A DNA stretch of 64,000 bases from NCBI GenBank assembly GCA_016722445.1, contig JADKIZ010000006.1, positions 207,795 through 271,794 of the forward strand, given 5' to 3'. Each line of letters starts with the position of its first letter. The stretch's first letter is position 1. This document shows positions 17,706-27,651 of this stretch, one piece after another. The position numbers and the translations under genes were made by a program. The notes below the pieces were generated by a model that was not told where the DNA came from, did no database searches, and was given only the letters and a program-made list of their open reading frames with translations. Source of the DNA: Flavobacteriales bacterium (GTDB lineage Bacteria > Bacteroidota > Bacteroidia > Flavobacteriales_D > Sanyastnellaceae).

Positions 17706-19061
17706 ATGATCGACAAAAAAACTTTGGAAAACATAACGACAGTTATTCGTCCGAGTTTGCGTTTTGTTGATTTGACGGTCATTGTGGTCAGTTTGGTGAT
17801 TGGGATGGGGATTTTTCGCACGCCTGCGGAAGTCGCACAAAAGGCTGGGTCATACGAGGTTTTTATATTGGCCTGGGTCACAGGTGCGATCGTTTCGATG
17901 ATTGGTGCATTCATTTTTGCGGAAGTGGGATCGGCCTATCCAAGAGCTGGGGGGTTTTATCAAATCTTCTCGCATTGTTATCATCCGGCATTTGCGTTTA
18001 TGGTCAATTGGATCACTGTGATGAGCAACGCAGCTTCTACCGCATTGGTCGCTGTGATGGGATCAGAATATTTGGCACCATTGCTTTTTCCAGCATGGGA
18101 TCATGACATGACTGTTGGTTTGATTTCCGCCTTATCAGTATTGATTCTGTACTTCGTCAACATGGCTGGAATAAAAGTTAGCGCAAAAATTTTGACCGTG
18201 TTGATGGTGGTGAAAATATCATTGTTGCTCATCATGATGATTTCGATTTTCATGTTGCCGGAGCAGTTGGAATCATCAAGTGTAGCGCGAACTGGAGACA
18301 TGGGTTGGATGCAAGCTTTCGGACTTTGTTTTATTCCAGTGTTTTTCACCTATGGTGGTTATCAGCAAACCATGAATTTTGGAGGAGATGTCAAAGTGGC
18401 CCAGCGAACAATGCCGCGAGCCATTATCGTCGGTATGTTGTTGGTTATGGTGATTTATTTGATGGTCAATTATGCATATGTCCATGCATTGGGTTTATCG
18501 GGGTTAGCTTCTTCAAAGACAATAGCTGCTGATATCAATGTATTGTTATTCGGTGAAAAAATTCTTCCGTGGATTTCTGTGATCATGTTTATTTCTGTCT
18601 TGGCATATGTCAATGTTTCAGTGATGAGTAATCCACGAATTTATTATGCGATGGCTCAAGATGGCGTTATGCCTGCGACTTTTATGAAAGTGAATTCCCG
18701 TACTCAAGTGCAACAGTCGGCGCTGACACTTTTTGTGATCTTTATTTTGATCACGCTTTATTTCTCCAGATCCATTGGTGATCTTTTGAAGTTTGTGATG
18801 TTTTTTGATAGCATAGCCTTCATGGCAGCGGCATATTCCATTTTTATTTTTAGAAGAAAAGCTACAATAGGACAGAACGATGTTTTTAGAATGCGCGGTT
18901 ATCCTTGGTTGCCCATGGTTTTCATCTCTGTTTATGCCATCATCAGTGGTGTGATTTTTTATCATGATCCAACTACTGCGTTAACTGGTTTTGTCCTTTT
19001 TTTAGGTGGGTTTCCACTTTACAAATTGTTTGTTTCAATCAACGGTAACAAGAAAGAATGA
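17706..19061 (+). CDS. APC-family amino-acid permease
   Basis: A 451-residue inner-membrane transporter with about 12 hydrophobic segments. The start at ATG 17706 fits the normal short cytoplasmic N-terminus. The first helix contains the family's unwound substrate site, V-I-G-M-G-I-F-R-T-P, followed by P-R-A-G-G-F-Y-Q-I-F in the TM2-3 region. The sequence is nearest to the LAT/serine-threonine exchanger type of the superfamily. It overlaps the next gene's start (ATGA, 19058-19061), coupling it to a class V PLP enzyme, so the substrate may be an amino acid that enzyme handles. Confidence 0.85.
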   Translation: MIDKKTLENITTVIRPSLRFVDLTVIVVSLVIGMGIFRTPAEVAQKAGSYEVFILAWVTGAIVSMIGAFIFAEVGSAYPRAGGFYQIFSHCYHPAFAFMVNWITVMSNAASTALVAVMGSEYLAPLLFPAWDHDMTVGLISALSVLILYFVNMAGIKVSAKILTVLMVVKISLLLIMMISIFMLPEQLESSSVARTGDMGWMQAFGLCFIPVFFTYGGYQQTMNFGGDVKVAQRTMPRAIIVGMLLVMVIYLMVNYAYVHALGLSGLASSKTIAADINVLLFGEKILPWISVIMFISVLAYVNVSVMSNPRIYYAMAQDGVMPATFMKVNSRTQVQQSALTLFVIFILITLYFSRSIGDLLKFVMFFDSIAFMAAAYSIFIFRRKATIGQNDVFRMRGYPWLPMVFISVYAIISGVIFYHDPTTALTGFVLFLGGFPLYKLFVSINGNKKE

Positions 19062-20212
19062 ATTACAAATCACTATTTCAATTAAATCCCGAAGTAACAT
19101 TTTTAAACTTCGGATCATTTGGTGCAACACCTCTATCGCTCACGGCGGACTACCGCAAATGGCAGGATATGCTTGAATCCGAACCAGTGCAATTCATGAC
19201 TGTTCAAGGGCCGAAATACCTTGAAGAGTCGAGAAGGGCTTTGGGGAAATACATAGGATGTCATCATGATGATTTGGTGTATGTGATGAATCCATCGTAT
19301 GCGATCAACATTATCGCAAGAAGTTTGAAATTGAATCCTGGAGAAGAAATTCTGACCACTGATTTGGAGTATGGTGCCATGGATAAAACATGGAATTATT
19401 ATTCAAAGCAAAATGGATATGTCTATCGCAGACAAAATATTCCGTTGCCATTGACTTCGAAAGAAGCGTTCTTACATGAATTCTGGAAGGGCTACAATGA
19501 AAAAACGCGCGTTGTTTTTATCAGTCAGATCACCAGCAGCACAGCATTGATATTTCCGGTGAAGGAGATTTGTGAAAGAGCAAAGGAATTGGGATTGATC
19601 ACCATTGTAGATGGAGCGCATGTGCCGGGTCATATAGATCTTGATCTGTCAGAATTGAAGGCAGATATATACACGGGCGCTTGCCACAAGTGGATGATGA
19701 CACCAAAAGGCTGTTCGTTTTTATATGTAAAAAGGGAAATGCAATCATTGTTTGATCCTTTGCTCATCAGTTGGGGTTATCAAAGTGCTTTGCCTTCTCA
19801 TTCGCAGTTTTTGGATTATCATCAACAGCAGGGCACGAGGGATTTTTCGGCTTTTCTCACTGTGCCTGCGTCCATCGCTTTTATGGAAAAGCACCAATGG
19901 AAAGAAGTGGCAAAATCTTGCCAGAAGTTGGCTCAGTCGAATATCGAGAGGTTTTGCGAATTATTGGATACGGTGCCATTGGCACCAATAGGAGATGAAT
20001 TTTTCGGACAGATGTGTAGTTTTCAGATCAAAACAAATGATCCGCTGAAATTGAAAGCAATGTTGTATGATCAATACCGAATCGAAATACCCGTGATGGT
20101 ACAAGGTGATAAAGTATTCATCCGTTATTCGATCAATGCGTTTAACGATCAGAATGATCTTGACCTTTTGTACCGTGTATTGAAAGAAATAATTGCTCTG
20201 AAAATGCTTTAG
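19058..20212 (+). CDS. class V aminotransferase-fold PLP enzyme (isopenicillin-N-epimerase-like)
   Basis: A 384-residue protein of the Csd/isopenicillin-epimerase group. Visible features are N-F-G-S-F-G-A near the start, the PLP-contacting D-G-A-H-V-P-G (Asp) and the Schiff-base lysine in G-A-C-H-K-W-M-M. A Cys desulfurase active-site Cys loop is not evident, and the protein resembles the epimerase/hercynylcysteine lyase-like branch. Substrate unknown. Co-translated with the amino-acid permease before it, suggesting uptake and turnover of one amino acid or derivative. It converges on the HAD gene. Confidence 0.82.
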   Translation: MNYKSLFQLNPEVTFLNFGSFGATPLSLTADYRKWQDMLESEPVQFMTVQGPKYLEESRRALGKYIGCHHDDLVYVMNPSYAINIIARSLKLNPGEEILTTDLEYGAMDKTWNYYSKQNGYVYRRQNIPLPLTSKEAFLHEFWKGYNEKTRVVFISQITSSTALIFPVKEICERAKELGLITIVDGAHVPGHIDLDLSELKADIYTGACHKWMMTPKGCSFLYVKREMQSLFDPLLISWGYQSALPSHSQFLDYHQQQGTRDFSAFLTVPASIAFMEKHQWKEVAKSCQKLAQSNIERFCELLDTVPLAPIGDEFFGQMCSFQIKTNDPLKLKAMLYDQYRIEIPVMVQGDKVFIRYSINAFNDQNDLDLLYRVLKEIIALKML

Positions 20213-20227
20213 ACCGATTGGTCTTTT

Positions 20228-20853
20228 TTAAACTACAACAAGGTCGGAAATTCTTTCGCCCGGTTTGAGGTGATATGCTGCTAATCCTGCTTCCAGCACC
20301 TTTCACGTGTTGAATGCTGTCGTCTATGAACAATGTTTCGGAAGGAATAAGATTGTTCCATTCGCAAACTTTGAGATAGGTTTCCGGATATGGTTTTTTG
20401 ATCCCAATGACATTTGAATAGTAGATTTTTTCAAATGCCGATCTGAAATGGTTGATATCCATTTTTTCGGCAATCATTTTTTCAAACGCTACAACATGGA
20501 TGGCGTTGGTATTGCTCAGCATAAAAGTTTTTCTGCCTGAATTTTTCACCTGATGAACCATTTCTACTTGTTCAGGCATGATGTATAACAGAATACAATT
20601 CCAGGCCTCATCGACTTCCTGGCGTGTTGCCTTCGGCACAAAACTGTGCAGGTACTGCATGAATTCCTCATTGGAAACTTTGCCGGTTTCAAGTTTATCG
20701 AAAATCGGATTTTGATTGGCTTGTGTATAGATTTCTTTGAAATCAGTAAAACCTAATTTGGCAAAAGCCTGGAGCTGGGAGGTGATAATCGATTTCGAAC
20801 AAAACACCACCAAAATCAAAAATGACATTTCTGATTCCTTTTAAATCAATCAT
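20228..20853 (-). pseudogene. HAD-superfamily hydrolase, frame broken twice
   Basis: Reading from ATG 20853 gives M-I-D-L-K-G-I-R-N-V-I-F-D-F-G-G-V-L, the HAD motif I (Asp nucleophile, although the second Asp of D-x-D is replaced in D-F-G). The frame is lost near 20780, continues in another frame with S-N-T-N (motif II) and K-K-P-Y-P-E (motif III Lys), then F-I-D-D-S (motif IV). It is lost again near 20296, and one added base gives G-L-A-A-Y-H-L and a stop at 20228. The restored size is about 208 residues, normal for the YihX-like subgroup acting on small phosphate esters. Two single-base errors are the simplest explanation. Confidence 0.8.
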
Positions 20854-20882
20854 AGTTTTTTGAAAATAGAAACGGAGAAATA

Positions 20883-21962
20883 TTAATTCGCTTCACGTTT
20901 GATCCAGGCACTTCCGCCAGATGATTTAATTTTTCTCATCGCTGCGGTAGCTTCAGATTTTGTTGGGTAATAGCCATAAGCGACAAGTTGCAGTCCGTCT
21001 TTTTTACCAGCTAAAGAAGCTTCGAAACCATCGTTCTGAAGTTTTTGAAGAAACTTTTCTGCATTTTCAGGAATGGAGAAAGCGCCACCAATTACGGCAA
21101 AGCGATTACTTGAATGATGCTCTTTGCTGATGAGTGTTTTCTGGTCGTTTTCTTTTTTGACTTCCGTGGTTGACGGGGCCGCAATTTCTTTCAACTTGTT
21201 TTCGATTTCAACACCAGTAGGTGTAACCCTGTTTTGCATGAAGTCGAAACGAATATTACCGGATGCTGTATCTAGTGCACTACTCAAAACAGATTTATCG
21301 ACACCGGTTTCAGGAGCGAAAGAAAACTCACGGTTCTCGTAGTCTGAGTCGATGCGCACCCGATGGAATGGATTGAGTGAAGCCAAGGTAAACTCACCTT
21401 GACCGCCCAACTGATTGCCGGCTAAAAATGATCCCGCCAACAAGAGAGGAATGGCAATTGCAGCAGCAATTTTCCAACTGGCCTGTTGTTTTCTGCTTTC
21501 AGAATTGATTGGAATAACTGGTGTCTCAACAGGTAACTCCTGTTGTTCAATATACCTCAGTTGAACTGGACGGAGTCCATATGAACTGGTTAGAAAATTT
21601 TCTTCTTCATCAGGGATGAACTGAAGTTGTCCGCTGGTATCGCGAAAAAACACCCCGATATGTTCCAACACCAATCTCCCGGATTGATTCAGGGTTTGCT
21701 GGTAGGATGCAATTTGATGGCGGATTTTTTCAGATGCGTCTTGAAATGACAGATTGAACAGCTTTGCGGTATGTTGTACCAGCAGTCCATCATTGTCTTT
21801 CAAATGTCGGTTGAAACCGATATGCTTAGACGGAGGTTGAATCACGTGCGTGCGACGATTGAGTCTAGCGCTGCGATAATTTGCCACGAGCCCGCCGAAT
21901 TCTGGCAATACGACACAATCGTGATCGTAGAGTAGATCGCATATGACGGGTTCAAGCCTCAT
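20883..21962 (-). CDS. HU-fold / transmembrane / SPOR-domain protein
   Basis: A 359-residue protein starting at ATG 21962. Residues 1-120 match the Bacteroidota HU-CCDC81 type region (I-C-D-L-L-Y-D-H-D-C-V-V-L-P-E-F-G-G-L-V). A membrane helix lies at about residues 163-185 (A-A-A-I-A-I-P-L-L-L-A-G-S-F-L-A-G). The C-terminal 75 residues form a SPOR domain (F-A-V-I-G-G-A-F-S ... A-Y-G-Y-Y-P-T-K-S-E-A), which binds denuded glycan strands at the septum. The topology puts the HU fold in the cytoplasm and SPOR in the periplasm, so the protein could bridge the nucleoid or a cytoplasmic partner to the dividing cell wall. Upstream of kdsB on the coding strand's far side. Confidence 0.85.
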   Translation of the reverse strand: MRLEPVICDLLYDHDCVVLPEFGGLVANYRSARLNRRTHVIQPPSKHIGFNRHLKDNDGLLVQHTAKLFNLSFQDASEKIRHQIASYQQTLNQSGRLVLEHIGVFFRDTSGQLQFIPDEEENFLTSSYGLRPVQLRYIEQQELPVETPVIPINSESRKQQASWKIAAAIAIPLLLAGSFLAGNQLGGQGEFTLASLNPFHRVRIDSDYENREFSFAPETGVDKSVLSSALDTASGNIRFDFMQNRVTPTGVEIENKLKEIAAPSTTEVKKENDQKTLISKEHHSSNRFAVIGGAFSIPENAEKFLQKLQNDGFEASLAGKKDGLQLVAYGYYPTKSEATAAMRKIKSSGGSAWIKREAN

Positions 21963-22067
21963 GCTGCAAATATAGATCGGGTTCTGAAGCGCTGAAAGCG
22001 ATCCAATGTATTGCTTCACAGTGATTTGTGAAAAGCTTAGCTTTTTAGGGCGGACGGATTCAAAGGG

Positions 22068-22808
22068 TTAAAGCAGATTGTCCAGAATGTGTTTAAGGTC
22101 TTCCGGCGTGTCAACTGCTGGAGTTTCAATATCGGTTTCAGCCACGTAGATGGACATTCCTGACTCAATCCATCGCAATTGTTCGAGTGATTCGGCCCTT
22201 TCCAAAGGTGAAGTTTCGAGGCTGCATATGGAGGTGAGAGCAGATACTTGATATGCGTAAAGTCCGATGTGTTTGTAGTACGCGTGGTGCAAATGCCATT
22301 CGTTTTGCGGTGAGTTTTTTTGATATGGAATGGCGTGTCTGCTAAAATAAATGGCTCTCCCATTTGGTGAAAAAATCACTTTCACTTTATTGGGATTAAA
22401 AAGTGAGGCGTTATCTGAAATGCGTTTTGCCAGCGTTGCGATTTCTACTTCTGGTTTGCTGATCAAATTGGCCAACAAATCAATTTGCGATGGATCAACA
22501 AAAGGTTCGTCACCTTGAATGTTGATGATGGCATCAGCATGGAGTCCTGATTTTTGGTATGCTTCCAGACAACGATCCGTCCCACTAGGATGATCTGGTG
22601 AGGTCATGACCACCTGATATCCGAAAGATTGAACATGATTAAAAATTCTCTCATCATCGGTTGCGACGATTACTCCGAACAACGCATTGCATGAGGTCGC
22701 TTGTTCAACCACGCGGCGAATCATGCTCTTCCCATCAATTTCAACCAAAGGTTTGCCGGGAAATCTTGTGCTTGCAAATCGAGCAGGTATGATGCCTAGA
22801 ATTTTCAT
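22068..22808 (-). CDS. kdsB: 3-deoxy-manno-octulosonate cytidylyltransferase
   Basis: A 246-residue cytoplasmic enzyme that couples CTP to Kdo, the first sugar of lipid A core. It has the nucleotidyltransferase opening I-P-A-R-F-A-S-T-R-F-P-G-K-P-L, G-V-I-V-A-T-D-D-E-R-I, S-G-T-D-R-C-L-E-A and N-I-Q-G-D-E-P-F-V, all conserved in KdsB. The C-terminal part (L-R-W-I-E-S-G) is also typical. Length is normal. A TAACTTCG box ends 5 bp before the start codon, suggesting a very short or absent 5' leader. Confidence 0.95.
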   Translation of the reverse strand: MKILGIIPARFASTRFPGKPLVEIDGKSMIRRVVEQATSCNALFGVIVATDDERIFNHVQSFGYQVVMTSPDHPSGTDRCLEAYQKSGLHADAIINIQGDEPFVDPSQIDLLANLISKPEVEIATLAKRISDNASLFNPNKVKVIFSPNGRAIYFSRHAIPYQKNSPQNEWHLHHAYYKHIGLYAYQVSALTSICSLETSPLERAESLEQLRWIESGMSIYVAETDIETPAVDTPEDLKHILDNLL

Positions 22809-22834
22809 GTTTGCGAAGTTAGCACAACGAAATG

Positions 22835-25279
22835 TCAGAGGGTCAATACGTATTGCACCATCGTGAATCTCGGTTGCTCGATGGCAAGCGGACGAATGGC
22901 ATATTCGCGATTGAGCAGGTTATTGACGATGATGGAAACACGGTGCTTTTGAGCGAAAGTGTAACCGAGCCTAAGGTCAAAAACGTAATCGCCGGAAGTG
23001 TGTTCTTTTCTCCATTTGGAAATACCCGGATTGAATTCAGCGAGTGGAACTGTTTCGAGGTCTTCGAAAGCACGATCGATATTTTGCATGTGGCTGTTGT
23101 ATCTGCCGCTCATTCCAAGCATGATGTTTTTGTAGTGGAATGAAACATCACCCCTCACCAAATGCTGCATACGATATTTCAGAATATTGTTGGTGGTATC
23201 GCTGGAAGTGGTGATATACGTGTATTCACTCGGAATTTTCAACGACGTATTGCCACCATTCGGAGGTGTACCGTAGGTGTGATGTGGTGTTGTACTCACT
23301 GGTAAAGTGTAAGTATATCCTGCAAGCAACTGCACTTTTACTTTTCTGATTTTTCCTTCGCCCATGACAGACAATTCTGCGCCCTGAATTTTTGCGTGAC
23401 CAGTGTTCACGCTTTTGAATCCAATACTCTTTTGGATTTCTTCTTGAAATCTGGGGAAGTCCGCAATACTTTCAACAGGTCTCACATACTTCCATTGACC
23501 AAATGTGAATTCAATAAAATTGTCATATTCCTGTTGAAATGCGGCTACATCTACAAATCCCAAAAATTGTCCGATTCTGAAACCCTGTTTGATACCTACT
23601 TCAGCGTTGTAAGAAGTTTCTGCAATGAGATCAGGATTCGCAAAGATGTTGATGGCACCTACACCAGTTACTATGAATTTTTCGGCAATGGAAGGGAAGC
23701 GATAACCTTGACCAAATGAAGCGCGGGCATAAGTTGCTTTACCCAATTTGTAATTTAATCCTGCACGAAAGACTGGTTTGCTATCTGATGCATCATTGAT
23801 TTCAAAATACTCATAACGCACGCCGGCAGATACATTGAGTTTTTCAAAAAACTTTTTATCCACTTGAAGATAGGCGGCGTAATTGTCAGCATAATTTCTA
23901 CCATCATCATTTCCGCCAACGAATAATTCACCCCGGGCATCCGTATGAATCGCTACGACACCACACGTGGTGGTCATGTTGCGAATCCCCAGGTTTTCCC
24001 AATTCAATTGGTATTGATATTCGCCATAATACTGGTCACTAAAGTTGCCCTGGTTGTTGTCATTGTCATTGTCGAGACTTTGCCAACGCGTGCGCAAAGA
24101 ATGTTTGTTCCCTTTGCTGTTGTAGTATGTGATGAATGGGTCAATGGTGCCGAGCAATTGTTTTGTTCTAGTCGCACTACCTTGAAAAGCAGCATACAGC
24201 CCGGTGTCTGATTCTGCCCACAACAAGGTGGCGAGCGAATTGCTGATGTTCCAATTGGTATTTACACCATAGCTCAATCCTGTTACTTTTTTAGAACGGT
24301 AACGAAGATTCACATTGATGCGTGCCCTTGAGTTTGCTTCATATCTATCAACGGTAAACGGATCATATCCATCAGTGAAAGTTCCGTTGGTGGTATCGCG
24401 AATAGGACCAAGATGCCCATCATCTCCTATGGCATTCGCAGCAAGCACAAAATCGAGATTGCCGAATTTTTGGGTGTGAAGCAAATTGATCCCCGATCTC
24501 ATCAGTGGTTGTTGCCAATAAACCGATGAGTCACTTTCCGGTGAACTATAAACACCATGATATAGGTTGATGATGGTTTTTGCGGTATCGGCAGGATAAG
24601 AAGTGCGCACGTTGATAACCCCGCTAAGAGCTGCGCTTCCATAAAGCACACTGCTTGCGCCTTTGATCACTTCCACCTGAGAAATGTTTTCAACTGGAAT
24701 ATAATCCCATGAAGGTCTTCCCGCATCGCCGCTGAGTACTGGCAGGTCGTCTACCAAAATTTGAACGCGACTACCTGCACCGAAGGAGTATCCGCTTCCG
24801 CTCCGAATCTGAGGTTCTTTATCGACAATACTCACACCGGGAGTTTGCTGAAGAATTTCATCTGCTGAAGGAACATTTTTATCACGCAACAATTCAGGTG
24901 ACAACACTTCCATACTCACGGTAACCTCACTAACATCCTGTGCAAATTTTCCCGCAGAAACCACCACCACATGCAATTCGTTTTCTTTGGGTCGAAGTGG
25001 AATTTGAATATTGGTATGAATGTCATTTGGTTTGACCGGATGTTTATACTCTTCGTATCCGATCATGGAGATACGCAGTGTGTCGTTGGGAGAATTGCTT
25101 TCTATCGAAAAATTTCCATTGATATCAGAAACAGCTCCTCCGCCATCTTTGTTGCGAATGATAGCGCCAACGATCAACTCACCAGTGAGTTGGTCTGTAA
25201 CAACGCCATGTATGATATTCTGAGAAATGGCATTGAACGAAAGCAGCAGGAATGCAACACAAGTCAGTAAGAGTTTCAT
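22835..25279 (-). CDS. TonB-dependent outer-membrane receptor
   Basis: An 814-residue protein. The start at ATG 25279 directly precedes the signal peptide (K-L-L-L-T-C-V-A-F-L-L-L-S...S-Q). Next comes a carboxypeptidase-regulatory-like domain (G-V-V-T-D-Q-L-T-G-E-L-I-V-G-A, residues 25-100), as in Bacteroidota receptors. Then a plug (V-P-S-A-D-E-I-L-Q-Q-T-P-G-V-S-I, V-I-K-G-A-S-S-V-L-Y-G-S-A-A-L-S-G) and a 22-strand barrel, ending F-T-M-V-Q-Y-V-L-T-L. No SusD partner is nearby, so it is more likely a siderophore-, metal- or vitamin-type receptor than a SusC. The ligand cannot be read from sequence. Confidence 0.92.
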   Translation of the reverse strand: MKLLLTCVAFLLLSFNAISQNIIHGVVTDQLTGELIVGAIIRNKDGGGAVSDINGNFSIESNSPNDTLRISMIGYEEYKHPVKPNDIHTNIQIPLRPKENELHVVVVSAGKFAQDVSEVTVSMEVLSPELLRDKNVPSADEILQQTPGVSIVDKEPQIRSGSGYSFGAGSRVQILVDDLPVLSGDAGRPSWDYIPVENISQVEVIKGASSVLYGSAALSGVINVRTSYPADTAKTIINLYHGVYSSPESDSSVYWQQPLMRSGINLLHTQKFGNLDFVLAANAIGDDGHLGPIRDTTNGTFTDGYDPFTVDRYEANSRARINVNLRYRSKKVTGLSYGVNTNWNISNSLATLLWAESDTGLYAAFQGSATRTKQLLGTIDPFITYYNSKGNKHSLRTRWQSLDNDNDNNQGNFSDQYYGEYQYQLNWENLGIRNMTTTCGVVAIHTDARGELFVGGNDDGRNYADNYAAYLQVDKKFFEKLNVSAGVRYEYFEINDASDSKPVFRAGLNYKLGKATYARASFGQGYRFPSIAEKFIVTGVGAINIFANPDLIAETSYNAEVGIKQGFRIGQFLGFVDVAAFQQEYDNFIEFTFGQWKYVRPVESIADFPRFQEEIQKSIGFKSVNTGHAKIQGAELSVMGEGKIRKVKVQLLAGYTYTLPVSTTPHHTYGTPPNGGNTSLKIPSEYTYITTSSDTTNNILKYRMQHLVRGDVSFHYKNIMLGMSGRYNSHMQNIDRAFEDLETVPLAEFNPGISKWRKEHTSGDYVFDLRLGYTFAQKHRVSIIVNNLLNREYAIRPLAIEQPRFTMVQYVLTL

Positions 25280-25339
25280 CTGGGTTTCGGAGGTTTGTTG
25301 CAAGGATAAGCAAAAACTTTCCAGACTACATCATCCGCA

Positions 25340-26863
25340 TCAATGTCTGAAATGTCTTGTGCCCGTCATATACATAGCGACATGGTGTGCATTGCAATAG
25401 TCGATACTCAATTGATCTTTGATGGAACCGCCTGGCTGCACCACGGCTGTAATTCCCGCGGTATTCGCAATTTCCACACAATCTGGAAATGGGAAAAATG
25501 CATCACTAGCCATCACGGCATCTTTGAGATCGAATTGGAAACACTGGGCTTTTTCAATGGCTTGACGCAATGCATCAACTCTTGAGGTTTGTCCCGTACC
25601 ACTTGCACACAATTGTTTGTTTTTGGCCAACACCACAGTATTGCTCTTGGTGTGTTTTACAATTTTGTTTGCAAATTCCAGATCACTCAATTGGGCCTCT
25701 GTGGCAACTTGTGTGGTGGCCAATTTGAAATCTTGTACTCGTTCTGTTGCCAGATCTTTATCTTGAAAAAGATAACCATTGAGCAACGTTCTTACCTGTG
25801 TTGCAGGAAGTGTTGTGTTTTTTCTTTGTAGAATAATCCTGTTGACTTTGCTTTTCAATAAATCAATTGCAGATGCATCGTATTCTGGCGCGATAACCAC
25901 TTCACAAAAAAGATCATTGATTTTTTCTGCAGTTGAAAGATCAATTTTTCCATTGGCAATCAGCACACCACCAAAAGCGGATACGGGATCACATGCCAAT
26001 GCTGCGTTGTAGGCTTCCAACATGGTCTGGCGAGTGGCAATGCCACAAGCGTTGTTGTGTTTCAGGATGGCAAAAGTGGCAGACTCATTTTTGAATTCAT
26101 CGATCAGGTTTACTGCCGCATCAACATCAAGCAAATTGTTGTAGGAAATTTCTTTGCCGTTCAGTTTATCGAATAGGGCTTCCATGTTACCATAGAAAAT
26201 TCCGTTTTGATGAGGGTTTTCGCCATATCGCAACACCTGCATTTGAGGTTCAGTGATTTTCAAAACACCAGTTTCATCACCGAGGAAGTATTGATATATT
26301 TTGGTGTCATAATGCGAAGACACTTGAAATGCTTCTCTGGCCAATAATCTGCGTTGCTCTGGAGTGCTTGAGCCTTGTTGGTTGTTGAGGACATCGAGCA
26401 GGAAAGCATATTGAGCTTTGGAAGCAACTATGATGACGTCATCATAATTTTTCGCAGCGCCTCTGATGAGAGAGATTCCTCCGATGTCAATTTTTTCTAT
26501 GATGTCTTCATAAGATGCCCCGCTGGCGACTGTTTTTTCGAACGGATAGAGATCCACAACGACGCAATCGATATTGGGGATATCATATTCTGCTACCTGC
26601 GTTTGATCACCACTGTCATCCCGTCTGTGCAGAATACCGCCAAAAATTTTGGGATGTAGCGTTTTCACCCGACCGCCAAGGATACTTGGATAGCCAGTTA
26701 GTTCTTCAACGGCAATGACAGGCAGATTCAATTTTTCAATAAAATCCTGGGTTCCTCCTGTACTGTACATCACGATACCGAGTTCATGCATGCGGCGAAC
26801 AATGGGTTCAAGACCGTCTTTATCGAATACCGAAATAAGTGCGCTGGAGATTTTTTTCGACAT
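25340..26863 (-). CDS. purH: bifunctional AICAR transformylase / IMP cyclohydrolase
   Basis: A 507-residue enzyme for the last two steps of purine synthesis. The start at ATG 26863 (M-S-K-K-I-S-S-A-L-I-S-V-F-D-K) matches PurH; an extra 15 residues upstream are not conserved. The cyclohydrolase part includes Y-S-T-G-G-T and L-G-G-R-V-K-T-L-H-P-K-I-F-G-G-I. The transformylase part includes L-R-Y-G-E-N-P-H-Q, K-H-N-N-A-C-G and S-D-A-F-F-P-F-P-D. Complete and normal in length (about 505-520). Confidence 0.95.
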   Translation of the reverse strand: MSKKISSALISVFDKDGLEPIVRRMHELGIVMYSTGGTQDFIEKLNLPVIAVEELTGYPSILGGRVKTLHPKIFGGILHRRDDSGDQTQVAEYDIPNIDCVVVDLYPFEKTVASGASYEDIIEKIDIGGISLIRGAAKNYDDVIIVASKAQYAFLLDVLNNQQGSSTPEQRRLLAREAFQVSSHYDTKIYQYFLGDETGVLKITEPQMQVLRYGENPHQNGIFYGNMEALFDKLNGKEISYNNLLDVDAAVNLIDEFKNESATFAILKHNNACGIATRQTMLEAYNAALACDPVSAFGGVLIANGKIDLSTAEKINDLFCEVVIAPEYDASAIDLLKSKVNRIILQRKNTTLPATQVRTLLNGYLFQDKDLATERVQDFKLATTQVATEAQLSDLEFANKIVKHTKSNTVVLAKNKQLCASGTGQTSRVDALRQAIEKAQCFQFDLKDAVMASDAFFPFPDCVEIANTAGITAVVQPGGSIKDQLSIDYCNAHHVAMYMTGTRHFRH

Positions 26864-26942
26864 GTTCAGGTAATTTTTGGCGCCGCGAAGATAGAACCAT
26901 GTGTTCACCCGAACTTTTTAAACTTCTCAACGGAGAAGATTT

Positions 26943-27651
26943 TTACTTGGTCAATTCTTCCGGATTTTTATCTTTTTTCCGCAGGTCGAGTTCGATTTTA
27001 TAGTTCACCAAAATGATAAAATCCAGCTCCTGTGGTGAATCCAATAAACCTTTTTGGATCATATAACCCAGAGAAAGGTAGTTTTTCTTGTTGATTTTTT
27101 TCAGCTGAAATCACCCATCTCCAATTTTGCAAGATCAAAGATTGGTATGCCCCGGTATTGTTGAAAATTTCGTAAGATGTAGCCAAGTCGAGGTTCTTGA
27201 GTCCAGTGTATTTGAATTGGAACTTGTTGCGAAGTGTGGTATAGAAATCAGAATCGCTATCTGAATTTGGTCCGTTTATTCCCAATTGCCATCGGGTTTG
27301 CAAGGACAAAGCAAAATCATCCCATTTTTTTTTGGCTGCCAGTCCAAATTGTAGACGTTGTCGATAGTCGTAGTATAATTGATTGTTTGCAGTACCGCCG
27401 CGATAGGTCAACGAACCGTCGAGCCATTTGCGAAGTTTGTATTCAACCCCAACTTCGGAAAAGGCGCGTGACAATTGTGAAAGGTTTTCCGACAAGCGTA
27501 TTTCTGCGGCAAGATTGATTTGAGTTTTTTTGGAAACCTGAGCGTTGGCAGAGGCACCAGTCCATAAACCTGCATCGCGGTACTGGGCCAATGCCCAAAC
27601 CGGAATGAAGGTAAAAACAACAAGTATGAAACGGAGCTTATGGCTGCTCAT
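26943..27651 (-). pseudogene. DUF2490 outer-membrane-like protein, frame broken once
   Basis: The start at ATG 27651 overlaps the stop of the upstream lipoprotein by 14 bp and is followed by a signal peptide (L-R-F-I-L-V-V-F-T-F...A-L-A-Q). The body has DUF2490 strands (R-L-S-E-N-L-S-Q-L-S-R, Y-D-Y-R-Q-R-L-Q-F-G-L, L-R-N-K-F-Q-F-K-Y). At the seven-base T-run 27095-27101 the frame slips. In the next frame N-K-K-N-Y-L-S-L-G-Y and D-F-I-I-L-V-N-Y-K-I-E-L-D-L continue the barrel and reach a stop at 26943. About 235 residues restored. Fourth gene of the polyphosphate-polymerase operon. Confidence 0.75.

Noticed and set aside
22037..22363. Overlapping coding frame inside kdsB
   Set aside because: It is a shadow in another frame of a well-conserved enzyme and has no family or signal support.
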